14,848 nt of DNA from Chlamydiota bacterium (lineage in GTDB: Bacteria > Chlamydiota > Chlamydiia > Chlamydiales > Rhabdochlamydiaceae): positions 1 through 14,848 of the forward strand of contig JAHFTN010000022.1 of NCBI GenBank assembly GCA_023269365.1. Direction: 5' to 3'. Positions 6,424-13,265 of the stretch are shown piece after piece. The notes beneath the pieces are model-generated. The model did no database searches. It was not told where the DNA came from and saw only the letters and a program-made list of their open reading frames with translations. How positions within the stretch are numbered: position 1 is the stretch's first letter; each line of letters starts with the position of its first letter. A program made the position numbers and the translations under genes.

Positions 6424-7461
6424 GTGAAATCCTTGCATGCACTAAGTTTAGAAGAGTTGTCCCAAGCCCTTGTTTCTCAAGGGGAAAAGCCGTTTCGCGC
6501 CAAGCAGATTCTGAAGTGGATCTATGAAAAAAAGGTCTGCGAGTGGGAGGGGATGACCGACCTGCAAAAAGGGCTTAGAGAACAGCTAAAGACCCAGTTT
6601 TCCCTCTCCTCTCTTTATCAAAAACAGATCGAGGTTTCAAAAGAGGGGGACACCTCTAAATTTTTGTGGGGCCTTTCTGATGGCAAGCTAGTTGAATCTG
6701 TGCTCATCTGCTCTGAGGAGCGGCGCACTGTGTGTGTTTCTTCCCAGGTGGGCTGTGGGGCGCGTTGTGCCTTTTGCGCCTCTGGCAAGGGGGGATTTGT
6801 CCGCAACTTAAGCGCGGCAGAAATTATGGAGCAGGTCTATCAGATCGATCGGGTTTTGCATGCGAAATCTGAGCGGGTTTCCCATGTCGTCTTTATGGGG
6901 ATGGGAGAACCGTTTGAAAATTATGACAACGTAGTGAAGGCGATTCATCTCCTCAACGACCCCGCGCGTCTTGGGATCTCTCAAAGAAGGATGACGGTAT
7001 CTACCGTAGGCATCATAGAGGGGATCCATCGCTTCACAAAAGAGGGGTTAAGTGTCAACCTCGTCCTCTCTTTGCATGCTCCGAACCAACACATCAGAAA
7101 AAAAATCATTCCCTATGCAAGAAAGTATCCACTCGAGGAGATTATCCGAGCCATGATCGCTTTTTCAAAAGAGAGCCGGCGCGATATTACCTATGAATAT
7201 ACTCTGATGGAGGGGATCAACGATCTTCCCGAGCATGCAGAAGAGCTAGCGCGCCTCTTAAGAGGGCAGCAGTGCACTGTCAATTTGATTCCCTACAACC
7301 CCGTTGCCGGTTTAACTCTGAAGCGCCCAGAAAAAGAAGCGATCGAAGCATTCCGCGAGATCCTCGTGTCAGAGGGGATCGTCACTACCTGGCGCTACAC
7401 GAAAGGCAAAGACATCGCAGCCGCCTGCGGCCAGCTCGCTCTAAAACAGGCTATTTCTTAA
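6424..7461 (+). CDS. rlmN: Dual-specificity 23S rRNA/tRNA adenine C2-methyltransferase RlmN
   Basis: Radical SAM enzyme that methylates C2 of A2503 in 23S rRNA and A37 of some tRNAs. At 345 residues it has the normal length. The cluster-binding CxxxCxxC is CGARCAFC (Cys111, Cys115, Cys118), and the two further conserved cysteines match E. coli Cys118 and Cys355: Cys104 in VCVSSQVGC and Cys335 in AAACGQLA. GMGEPFENYDNV is the conserved GEP motif, and STVGI, SLHAP and NLIPYNP follow in the usual order. All catalytic cysteines are present, so it should be active as RlmN and not be a Cfr-like resistance enzyme. It starts with GTG; GAGG at 6411-6414 is nine bases upstream. It follows the 71-aa gene and probably uses the same promoter. 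Confidence 0.97.
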   Translation: MKSLHALSLEELSQALVSQGEKPFRAKQILKWIYEKKVCEWEGMTDLQKGLREQLKTQFSLSSLYQKQIEVSKEGDTSKFLWGLSDGKLVESVLICSEERRTVCVSSQVGCGARCAFCASGKGGFVRNLSAAEIMEQVYQIDRVLHAKSERVSHVVFMGMGEPFENYDNVVKAIHLLNDPARLGISQRRMTVSTVGIIEGIHRFTKEGLSVNLVLSLHAPNQHIRKKIIPYARKYPLEEIIRAMIAFSKESRRDITYEYTLMEGINDLPEHAEELARLLRGQQCTVNLIPYNPVAGLTLKRPEKEAIEAFREILVSEGIVTTWRYTKGKDIAAACGQLALKQAIS

Positions 7462-7680
7462 AAGAGACAACGCGCAAAATTCCGATATACACAAGAAAAC
7501 TCAAAAGTTGGACTTGATTCAACCCAATCAAGAAAAAAATAACAAGATATTAGGATGGACAGGATGGGGATACATTCTGGATTTTAGCCATGGGTGAAGG
7601 CAAGTTCTCGAGATAAAGCCTCTGTGTCCCTTCCCCTGGATCAAAAAGGAGTCCTTCGTCATTTCACAGGACGAGATAAG
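7462..7680. other. Non-coding stretch with a repeat-like motif and a small hairpin
   Basis: No ORF of interest. It holds a perfect 7-bp inverted repeat, CTTGATT (7513-7519) and AATCAAG (7526-7532), followed by an A-run and not a T-run, so it is not a standard terminator for rlmN. Around 7551-7573 the words GGATGG, ACAGGATGG and GGGGATAC form a short imperfect repeat of the kind often found in dispersed intergenic repeats. Confidence 0.4.
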
Positions 7681-8172
7681 CTACGTGTTGCTTGTCCCAA
7701 CGGGAACGCCCGTAGCCGAATCTTTTTTTTCTTCGTTTATCAACGACGATTCTAGTGCTGCATCTTCTCCCACCTGACGTTTTTTGCACAGTGCTTTGTA
7801 CAGTTCTGCGCACGGACCGCTTACATATAATTGAAAAAATCTCGAAGCCACGCACGTTGTGAGTAATCCACCTCCTATCATTATAGATCCTGCAATAGTT
7901 GCGCCTTGGTCAGGATCAGTCATTCCAAAACAGGTAACAGCCCCGCCAAGTCCTGCCATTACAAGACCAGCAATACTGATCTTCGCTGCCAAGCTAAAGA
8001 CACGTGCAGCCACGAGAGCTACGACTCCCCCTGTTATCATGATTAAAGCTCCGAGAGTAATAAGACACGGATCCCCACCACTTATTCCACCAAATGTCAT
8101 ATATCCACCTATTCCTTCTAGAAAAAGACAACCAACGGCTGACCCACTCGTTCTCGAGCACACCACTATCAT
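7681..8172 (-). CDS. Glycine-rich multi-helix membrane protein, unknown function
   Basis: I do not recognise this 163-residue protein. A strong ribosome-binding site, AGGAG (8179-8183), sits six bases before the ATG, which supports this strand over the opposing 142-residue frame. Hydrophobic segments rich in Gly and Ala lie at about residues 36-58 (ITLGALIMITGGVVALVAA), 62-84 (ISIAGLVMAGLGGAVTCF) and 90-113 (ATIAGSIMIGGGLL), with a weaker one near 10-28. The C-terminal 45 residues are polar and charged (KKRQVGEDAALESS), probably a soluble tail. There is no clear signal peptide. Closely spaced hydrophobic segments with a soluble tail recall chlamydial inclusion membrane (Inc) proteins, but no sequence motif proves that. 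It stands alone, unrelated to its neighbours. Confidence 0.68.
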   Translation of the reverse strand: MIVVCSRTSGSAVGCLFLEGIGGYMTFGGISGGDPCLITLGALIMITGGVVALVAARVFSLAAKISIAGLVMAGLGGAVTCFGMTDPDQGATIAGSIMIGGGLLTTCVASRFFQLYVSGPCAELYKALCKKRQVGEDAALESSLINEEKKDSATGVPVGTSNT

Positions 8173-8376
8173 ATCACACTCCTATATCTTCGTGTTAGAT
8201 TTTCTAGTGAAGAACGGTAGCATATTTGCAGCAACTCCTGCTAGAAAAATCTCAAAAAATCTCAATACATTGATTTTGCAATCCTAGACTTAACTCGGCA
8301 CTGAATTAAAAAATTCCTAAAAAATCAAAAATGTATATACTCCAGATCTACACCATCACTTTGTAGGTTTTTTGCT

Positions 8377-8970
8377 GTGAGCGCTCCTTTATTTTTGACT
8401 CTATCTAGGATTTTGTTGGGCCCTTTGTTTTTGGTGGTCTATTTGTATCACGGCAGTTGGGGGATTGCTTTGTCTTACTTGCCCTATTGTCTGCTGTTTT
8501 TGGCTATTCTCTCGGAGCTCTCAGATCTATTTGATGGGATGCTCGCAAGGCGCCACAACAAAGTGACAGAGCTCGGCAAATTGTTAGATCCTATGGCAGA
8601 TAGTATTTTTAGGCTTTCTGTGTTGCTGGCCTTTACTCAAGGAATTGTGGGGATTCCCGTATTGCTTGTGAGCCTCTTTTTTTATCGAGATACAATTATC
8701 AGTACATTGCGCACGTTGTGCGCTTTAAGGGGGATTGCCCTTGCTGCAAGGATGTCTGGAAAAATTAAAGCGGTGATCCAGGCGGCGGTGATCTTCTTTA
8801 TCCTTCTCACGATGATCCCCTACATCATGGGGTGTTTAGACCGGGAGACCTTTAGAGCGATGAGTTTCTATGGAGTGCTCATTGCCGCTGTCTATACCCT
8901 CTATTCAGGGTTTGAATACATTGTTGCCAATCGCGTTCACATTCGTAAAGCTCTTGGAATCTCAAGGTAG
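8377..8970 (+). CDS. pgsA: CDP-alcohol phosphatidyltransferase, probably phosphatidylglycerophosphate synthase
   Basis: Integral membrane enzyme that transfers a phosphatidyl group from CDP-diacylglycerol to an alcohol, here most likely glycerol-3-phosphate for phosphatidylglycerol synthesis. The family signature D-x2-DG-x2-AR-x8-G-x3-D-x3-D is complete: Asp50, Asp53-Gly54, Ala57-Arg58, Gly67, Asp71 and Asp75. Hydrophobic segments at about residues 10-25, 31-47, 80-105, 129-148 and 163-183 match the usual fold. At 197 residues the length is normal. The start is GTG with GTAGG upstream; TATACT (8336-8341) is a possible -10. Its last nine bases overlap the 3' end of the convergent glgA, as expected for pgsA beside glgA in chlamydiae (CT797/CT798 in my recollection). 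The exact alcohol substrate is inferred. Confidence 0.9.
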   Translation: MSAPLFLTLSRILLGPLFLVVYLYHGSWGIALSYLPYCLLFLAILSELSDLFDGMLARRHNKVTELGKLLDPMADSIFRLSVLLAFTQGIVGIPVLLVSLFFYRDTIISTLRTLCALRGIALAARMSGKIKAVIQAAVIFFILLTMIPYIMGCLDRETFRAMSFYGVLIAAVYTLYSGFEYIVANRVHIRKALGISR

Positions 8971-10431
8971 GTACAAGAGCATCTCTCTATAGACATCGAC
9001 ATAGGCGGGAGCGGAATGGGCCCAGCTGAAATCATAGGCTAGCCCCTGCAACATTAGAGCGTTCCACTTTGCTCTGTCCTGCCTAAAGCAATCAAGAGCG
9101 CGCAGTAGCGCCCAGTCGACCCCTTCTGTATCGGGAAAATCAAAGGTGAATCCATTGCGTTTCTCCAAGGGAAGAGGGGAGGTGTCGATGTCAAAGACCG
9201 TGTTGACAAGCCCTCCCGTTAAACGAGCGAGTGGAACCGTTCCATATCTTAAGGCAATCAGCTGAGTGAGGCCGCACGGCTCGAAAAGGGAGGGGATTAA
9301 AAATAGGTCTGCTGCTGCAAAGATCTGGTGCGCTAGCTTCTCATCCCTTTCCATGAGAATGCGCGCCTCTGCTCCTTTTAGACACTCCTTTTGGAGCGTT
9401 TCGAATTCTTCTTGCAGCGCGGGGATAGGGGAGGTTCCCAAGAGGAGGAATCGCCCCCCCTTTTCTAATGTGCGATGGAGGGCGTGTTTAATCAGGTGGG
9501 GGCTTTTTTGGGGCACTAGCCGCGCAATGACAGCGACAAGAGGTTGGGTGGGGTCGGAGAGTTCTAATTGCTTAAACAGCTGCCTTTTATTGGTTTTTTT
9601 TCCTTGGAGGAGAGTCTCAAGGGTCTTTGTGTTGTAACGTTTAAAGAGATGAGGGTCTTTTTCAGGATCCCAAAATTGCGCATCGATCCCATTGAGAATC
9701 CCTCGAAGATGGGAGGCTCTTTTGAGTACACTTGTCTGTAGTCCACAGCTGCCTAGCGTCGTTTGGATCTCTTTTTCGTATTGAGGGGAGACGGTAGTGA
9801 GCTGATCTGCATATTCAATCCCCCCTTTGAGCAAGTTGATCCCTGCTTCCTCTTGGAATAGACTGAGGGTTTTGGGCAAGAGGGTCAACTCTTCAAGTTG
9901 AGGGTCTTCCAAGGGGCATTGCCCTTGGTGCTGCATGTTATGCAAGGTCAGAGCGGTGCCTTTCGTGCGAGAAGGGCCATACCCCTCCTTGCAAAGAGCG
10001 GGAATGACGGCGGTTGGCCAGTCGTGGACATGGAGAAGATCGGGCTCTATCTTTGAGTGGGAAAGGAAATGGAGGGCGACTTGAGAAAAACAGATGAAGC
10101 GGGCGATGTCATCGCTGCAGCCATAGATTGTCTGTCGATTAAAAAATTGTTTGGGATGGTGAGGTTCGACAAGAAAAACTTTAATCCCTTCGACGATTGC
10201 AGAAAAAATCGTATTCTTAAACCGGCAAGAGCCGGTATCAATCCACAGTTCTGGCACTTCGATGTGCAAATGAGAGAGTCCCTGGAAGTAGAGGCAGTCA
10301 TATTTGGGCAGCACCACCTCGACCCTATGCCCCAGGCGGATCAGCTCTTTAGAGAGCCCATGGACCACATCGGCAAGCCCTCCCACTTTGGCAATGGGGG
10401 TCAGTTCTGAGGTAATGTGGACGATATGCAT
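8962..10431 (-). CDS. glgA: Glycogen synthase (ADP-glucose dependent)
   Basis: GT5-family enzyme that extends glycogen from ADP-glucose; chlamydiae are unusual intracellular bacteria in keeping glycogen metabolism. At about 489 residues it is of normal length. The N-terminal loop SELTPIAKVGGLADV places Lys15 exactly where E. coli GlgA has its ADP-glucose-binding Lys15. LHVHDWPTA, TLHNMQHQG and GILNGIDAQFWDP are conserved, and the C-terminal domain has VIARLVPQKSPHL and SLFEPCGLTQLIALRYGTVPLARLTGGL with the catalytic-region Glu in EPCGL. Two ATGs are adjacent at 10434 and 10431; GAGG (10437-10440) is five bases from the second, so I choose 10431. It diverges from tRNA-Gln and the rplY operon across a region carrying a palindromic element. 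Confidence 0.97.
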   Translation of the reverse strand: MHIVHITSELTPIAKVGGLADVVHGLSKELIRLGHRVEVVLPKYDCLYFQGLSHLHIEVPELWIDTGSCRFKNTIFSAIVEGIKVFLVEPHHPKQFFNRQTIYGCSDDIARFICFSQVALHFLSHSKIEPDLLHVHDWPTAVIPALCKEGYGPSRTKGTALTLHNMQHQGQCPLEDPQLEELTLLPKTLSLFQEEAGINLLKGGIEYADQLTTVSPQYEKEIQTTLGSCGLQTSVLKRASHLRGILNGIDAQFWDPEKDPHLFKRYNTKTLETLLQGKKTNKRQLFKQLELSDPTQPLVAVIARLVPQKSPHLIKHALHRTLEKGGRFLLLGTSPIPALQEEFETLQKECLKGAEARILMERDEKLAHQIFAAADLFLIPSLFEPCGLTQLIALRYGTVPLARLTGGLVNTVFDIDTSPLPLEKRNGFTFDFPDTEGVDWALLRALDCFRQDRAKWNALMLQGLAYDFSWAHSAPAYVDVYREMLLYLP

Positions 10432-10486
10432 CATGACCTCATGCTATAGTTATTATTTTTTTTATCAAGCTTTTATGGGTTGGGTA

Positions 10487-10515
10487 TTGCAAAATATTCA
10501 AGCAGAGATTAGCAT
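10487..10515 (+). promoter_or_regulatory. Candidate rightward promoter left of the palindromic element
   Basis: TTGCAA (10487-10492, 4 of 6) and TAGCAT (10510-10515, 4 of 6) are 17 bases apart and face right. The start would be near 10522, just before the element at 10530. Without the element, tRNA-Gln would begin about 21 bases after this -10. It may be the original promoter of the tRNA-Gln/rplY unit. Confidence 0.3.
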
Positions 10516-10586
10516 TACCGTTTTCCCTTGGCTCGACTTTACCCATTTTTGACCTGACTGCCGATGTGGATTTGCTTTCCGAGGAG

Positions 10587-10633
10587 TTATTTAAAACGGG
10601 AAGGGGTTAAAAACCCCTTCCCGTTTTAAATAA
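10587..10633. terminator. Perfect 22-bp hairpin, terminator-like in both directions
   Basis: Arms 10587-10608 and 10612-10633 are perfectly complementary around an AAA loop. The GC-rich core (CGGGAAGGGG and CCCCTTCCCG) is flanked by AAAA on one side and TTTT on the other, so each strand gives a strong stem followed by a short T-run. It has the form of a bidirectional intrinsic terminator but sits upstream of genes on both sides, inside the element at 10530-10712. Confidence 0.5.
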
Positions 10634-10640
10634 TCTCCCA

Positions 10641-10659
10641 GTTCGCCCGTAGGGGGAAC
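10641..10659. repeat. Second hairpin within the palindromic element
   Basis: GTTCGCCC (10641-10648) and GGGGGAAC (10652-10659) pair around a GTA loop with one mismatch. It lies only in the right half of the element, which makes the element asymmetric and could give it an orientation. Confidence 0.4.
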
Positions 10660-10719
10660 GTTTGAGAGTAAATAGACAAGGCAGTCAGGTCAAAAATGGG
10701 TAAAGTCGAGCCGGAGTAT

Positions 10720-10791
<72 letters not shown>

Positions 10792-10816
10792 ATGTTCGAA
10801 AAAGTGTCCAGATGGC

Positions 10817-10873
10817 GAGATAGACTCTAGAGAGAGTCCATGGTCGGGATGTACGCATCTTGGCTTCTATCTC
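10817..10873 (+). promoter_or_regulatory. Possible structured RNA leader between tRNA-Gln and rplY
   Basis: GAGATAGA (10817-10824) is complementary to TCTATCTC (10866-10873). Between them are two small hairpins: GACTCT/AGAGTC (10823-10828 with 10833-10838, AGAG loop) and GATG/CATC (10848-10851 with 10856-10859, TACG loop). Two bases are shared by the outer stem and the first hairpin. This could fold as a three-way junction in the rplY leader. Function unknown; support is pairing alone. Confidence 0.3.
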
Positions 10874-10921
10874 ATGGAACGGTTGATTCATCTCGCTATT
10901 GCAGAATGTTGTGCTAATCAT

Positions 10922-10939
10922 ACACCCCTTTGGGGGTGT
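10922..10939 (+). terminator. Short GC-rich hairpin upstream of rplY (weak terminator or attenuator)
   Basis: ACACCCC (10922-10928) and GGGGTGT (10933-10939) form a perfect 7-bp stem with a TTTG loop. The sequence after it is AAAAACTATTTTT, without an immediate T-run, so termination would be inefficient. It lies 30 bases before the rplY start codon. Confidence 0.35.
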
Positions 10940-10968
10940 GAAAAACTATTTTTAAATGGAGAAATCGT

Positions 10969-11526
10969 ATGAAACTCGCAGTGAAGAGCCGCGTGAGCGA
11001 GAAGAAAAAAGATGTCAAAGAGATCCGCAGAGCAGGGCATATCCCCGCCATCATTTACTCTTCCCTTGGGACACCAGAAAAACTGATTGTCGATGGAACA
11101 GAATTTAGAACTGTGTTGCGCGAGATGATCCCAGGACGACTCCCCACAATGGTGTTTACCCTTTCTGACGGGAAGAAAGAGAGAAAAGCGATCATTAAAG
11201 ATATCCAGTACCAGGTGACGACTTATAACGTGTCCCATATTGATTTCGAAGAGCTTGTAGACCAAGTGCCTGTGAGAGTAAAAGTGCCTGTGAGCTGCAT
11301 TGGGTTAATGGAGTGTCTGGGGATCAAATTAGGGGGTTTCTTGCGCCAGGTATTGCGCCATGTCAAGGTAGAATGTTTGCCAAAACATATCCCCACAGAA
11401 TTTATTGTCGATGTGAAAGATTTGGGAATTCGCCAATCGAAACGCTTAAAAGACATTGTGATGCCAGCGGGAGTGAGACCTTTGACGGCTCCAGAAGATG
11501 TGGTCGTTATCATTGCAAAGAAGTGA
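10969..11526 (+). CDS. rplY: 50S ribosomal protein bL25, long CTC/TL5 form
   Basis: Binds 5S rRNA in the large ribosomal subunit. The 185-residue length marks the two-domain CTC/TL5 form, twice the size of E. coli L25. The N-terminal 5S-binding domain is seen from MKLAVKSRV through IRRAGHIPAIIYSS and the DIQYQVTTYNVSHIDFEEL strand region. The C-terminal beta domain follows (VRVKVPVSCIG, GGFLRQVLRHVKVECLP, FIVDVKDLGI, ending VVVIIAKK). GGAG (10958-10961) is seven bases before the ATG. It is followed after three bases by pth, the classical ctc-pth pair, and precedes the bS6-bS18-bL9 genes in the order known from Chlamydia. Regulation may involve the leader structures upstream. Confidence 0.96.
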   Translation: MKLAVKSRVSEKKKDVKEIRRAGHIPAIIYSSLGTPEKLIVDGTEFRTVLREMIPGRLPTMVFTLSDGKKERKAIIKDIQYQVTTYNVSHIDFEELVDQVPVRVKVPVSCIGLMECLGIKLGGFLRQVLRHVKVECLPKHIPTEFIVDVKDLGIRQSKRLKDIVMPAGVRPLTAPEDVVVIIAKK

Positions 11527-11529
11527 TAG

Positions 11530-12129
11530 ATGGATACTCCTTATTTGATCGTGGGGCTGGGAAATCCGGGACAAGCTTACGAAAGGACGCGGCATAACTG
11601 CGGTTTTTTAGTGGTGCAGGCGATCGCTTCAAAAAGGGGGTGGACTTGGAAGAGATTCCCCGATTTACAGGGGGAGCTTGCTCAGGGGATGATCGAGGGG
11701 AGAAAGGTGTTTCTTCTGAAGCCTCAGACGTTCATGAACCTCAGTGGAGAGGCGGTAAGGCGATGTGTGGAGTATTACAAAGTGCCCCTTGAATCTTTGA
11801 TGGTAGTGAGTGACGATGTTGCGCTTCCCTTAGGGACTCTAAGGGTTCGTTTTAAAGGGAGTGCCGGGGGACATAACGGGCTGAAAAGTGTGGAAGCCAG
11901 CTTGGGAACAGAAGAGTATCCTCGCTTGAGAGTGGGGATCGGGGAAAATAGGCCCCAAGAGCTAGAAGACTATGTGCTGGGTTGCTTTTCAGAAGAAGAG
12001 AAAAAGCAGATCAAAGAGGGGATTGTACAAACAGTCGATATCCTCGAATTGTGGATTAAACAAGGGATCGCAGCTGCAATGCAAGTTGCGAATACCACTA
12101 AGAAGGAAGAAGGAGATAATCATGGTTAG
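11530..12129 (+). CDS. pth: Peptidyl-tRNA hydrolase
   Basis: Cleaves the ester bond of peptidyl-tRNA released from stalled ribosomes and so recycles tRNA. The residues known from E. coli Pth are all present: Asn12 (VGLGNPG), catalytic His22 (RTRHNCGF), Asn70 (PQTFMNLSG), Asp95 (VVSDDVALP) and Asn116 (GSAGGHNGLKS). At 199 residues it is of normal length. The start codon is three bases after the rplY stop, with AAAGAAG at the end of rplY serving as the ribosome-binding site. Its last eight bases overlap the start of rpsF, so coupling is likely. The C-terminal tail (TTKKEEGDNHG) is polar, and its codons also hold the rpsF ribosome-binding site. Confidence 0.97.
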   Translation: MDTPYLIVGLGNPGQAYERTRHNCGFLVVQAIASKRGWTWKRFPDLQGELAQGMIEGRKVFLLKPQTFMNLSGEAVRRCVEYYKVPLESLMVVSDDVALPLGTLRVRFKGSAGGHNGLKSVEASLGTEEYPRLRVGIGENRPQELEDYVLGCFSEEEKKQIKEGIVQTVDILELWIKQGIAAAMQVANTTKKEEGDNHG

Positions 12130-12463
12130 ACAAAGAACACATCTTTACGAAGGGATGTATATCTTGAGTGCCACGCTAAGCGATGACGCAAGGCAAAAGG
12201 CTCTTGAGAAGATCACGACAGGGATCACCGGTCGTGGGGGAGAGCTTCACAAAGTATTTGACCAAGGAAGGAAGAAGTTGGCTTATGAGATCGAGGGGCG
12301 TCGCGAGGGGTACTATTTCCTTCTCTACTTTTCTTCCCCCACTCAACATCTTCAAGAGCTGTGGAAAGAATATCATCTCAATGAGGATCTCGTGCGCTTT
12401 GTAACGCTACGCGCGCCTCTTGTCCCTGAGAAAATTGAATTTAAACCATTAGAGCAAGAGTAG
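12122..12463 (+). CDS. rpsF: 30S ribosomal protein bS6
   Basis: Small-subunit protein that binds the central domain of 16S rRNA together with bS18. The product is 113 residues: YEGMYILSATLSDD at the N-terminus is the typical first strand, KLAYEIEGRREGYYFLLYF the RNA-facing strands, and LNEDLVRFVTLRAP the last conserved part. The frame is open back to 11972 within pth, but AGGAG (12111-12115), six bases before the ATG at 12122, together with the protein family's usual start, fixes this codon. It overlaps pth by eight bases and precedes rpsR by seven bases. Confidence 0.97.
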   Translation: MVRQRTHLYEGMYILSATLSDDARQKALEKITTGITGRGGELHKVFDQGRKKLAYEIEGRREGYYFLLYFSSPTQHLQELWKEYHLNEDLVRFVTLRAPLVPEKIEFKPLEQE

Positions 12464-12470
12464 GAGAGCT

Positions 12471-12743
12471 ATGAGTACACCTTTTAATAAAAGAGAAAAA
12501 AGTGCTCCCCCTTCATTGGAAGGCATTTTTGTTAAAAGACGCAAACAGTGCCCTTTTACAGCGGCAGGCGTGCGTCATATTGATTATAAAGACATTCAGA
12601 CTTTATTCCAATTTGTCACAGAAAGAGGCAAAATCATTCCTCGTAGAATTACAGGAGTTTCCGCTTATTACCAACGTCAGTTGACCCAGGCGATTAAGAG
12701 AGCAAGACATATGGCTCTTTTGCCGTTTGTTGCAAACGATTAA
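12471..12743 (+). CDS. rpsR: 30S ribosomal protein bS18
   Basis: Small-subunit partner of bS6, 90 residues. The family pattern is clear: KRRKQCPFTAAGVRHIDYKDIQTLFQFV, then ERGKIIPRRITGVSAYYQRQLTQAIKRARHMALLPF. The basic core binds 16S rRNA. AGGAG (12462-12466) overlaps the rpsF stop codon and stands four bases before the ATG. A single Cys remains (QCPF), so there is no full zinc-binding cysteine set. Fifteen bases separate it from rplI. Confidence 0.97.
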   Translation: MSTPFNKREKSAPPSLEGIFVKRRKQCPFTAAGVRHIDYKDIQTLFQFVTERGKIIPRRITGVSAYYQRQLTQAIKRARHMALLPFVAND

Positions 12744-12758
12744 AAAGAGAGAAAAGAG

Positions 12759-13244
12759 ATGAGCAATCAATTATTATTACTGGAAGATGTGGAAGACTTG
12801 GGGCGTAGCGGAGATCTTGTAAAAGTGAAGCCGGGTTATGCGCGCAATTTTCTCCTTCCTCAAAAAAAAGCAGTTGTGGCGGACACGTTTACACTCCGTC
12901 TGCAAGTCAAGCTTCAAGAGGAGCGTTTAAAACAAGCGGCAGCGGATAAAGTGGAATCGGAATCGTTAGCCAAGCGGTTGGATGGGCTGGTTCTTTCTAT
13001 CGAAGTTAAAGTCGATCCAGATGGCCATATGTATGGCTCTGTGGCAGCGCACGATATTGTGAGTCTTTGTGAGAAGGAGAATATCAAATTAGAAAAACGG
13101 CATGTAGTTTTGCCTCACCCAATTAAAACGTTGGGAGCCCATCCTGTCACCTTCAAACTTAAAGAAGGGATCCCTGCAAAAATTACATTGCACGTGATTA
13201 AAGAAGGCACGGTATTTTCTCCTGAGGAAACGCCTCCAGTTTAG
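12759..13244 (+). CDS. rplI: 50S ribosomal protein bL9
   Basis: Large-subunit protein near the L1 stalk, two globular domains joined by a long helix, 161 residues. The bL9 signature is intact: LLLEDVEDLGRSGDLVKVKPGYARNFLLP. The connecting helix runs roughly residues 45-75 (LRLQVKLQEERLKQAAADKV), and the C-terminal domain contains DGHMYGSVAAHDI and LPHPIKTLGAHPVTFKL. A purine-rich AAGAGAGAAAAGAG precedes the ATG. It closes the ribosomal-protein part of the operon; 21 bases later hldD begins, with no terminator between them. Confidence 0.97.
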   Translation: MSNQLLLLEDVEDLGRSGDLVKVKPGYARNFLLPQKKAVVADTFTLRLQVKLQEERLKQAAADKVESESLAKRLDGLVLSIEVKVDPDGHMYGSVAAHDIVSLCEKENIKLEKRHVVLPHPIKTLGAHPVTFKLKEGIPAKITLHVIKEGTVFSPEETPPV

Positions 13245-13265
13245 GGAAACCTTTTTGAGGATGGT

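Larger units (their letters stand above)
10530..10712. mobile_element. 183-bp palindromic element with 33-bp perfect terminal inverted repeats (MITE-like)
   Basis: The left arm, 10530-10562, begins GGCTCGACTTT and ends CTGACTGCC; the right arm, 10680-10712, is its exact reverse complement over all 33 bases, and the match stops at both outer and inner edges. Inside lie a perfect 22-bp-stem hairpin (10587-10633) and an 8-bp hairpin with one mismatch (10641-10659). No ORF is present. Long perfect terminal repeats, small size and lack of coding capacity are the marks of a miniature inverted-repeat transposable element. The 8 bases on either side (10522-10529 and 10713-10720) do not form a target duplication, which weakens the case or means the insertion is old. 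The GGCTC ends recall ISL3-family tips, but this is only a resemblance. Confidence 0.65.

Noticed and set aside
7513..7532. Intrinsic terminator after rlmN
   Set aside because: The 7-bp stem is AT-rich and is followed by A residues on the plus strand; on the minus strand the T-run comes before the stem, so neither direction fits.
7859..8287. 142-aa plus-strand open frame rich in Pro, Thr and Ile
   Set aside because: It is the antisense image of the glycine-rich membrane protein; the minus-strand gene has AGGAG six bases before its ATG, the plus-strand frame has none.
10057..10410. 117-aa plus-strand open frame opposite the glgA 5' part
   Set aside because: It lies fully within the conserved glgA region on the other strand and encodes nothing recognisable.
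11972..12121. N-terminal extension of bS6 into pth
   Set aside because: The family starts at the ATG at 12122, which has AGGAG at the right distance; the extension is the out-of-frame reading of pth.
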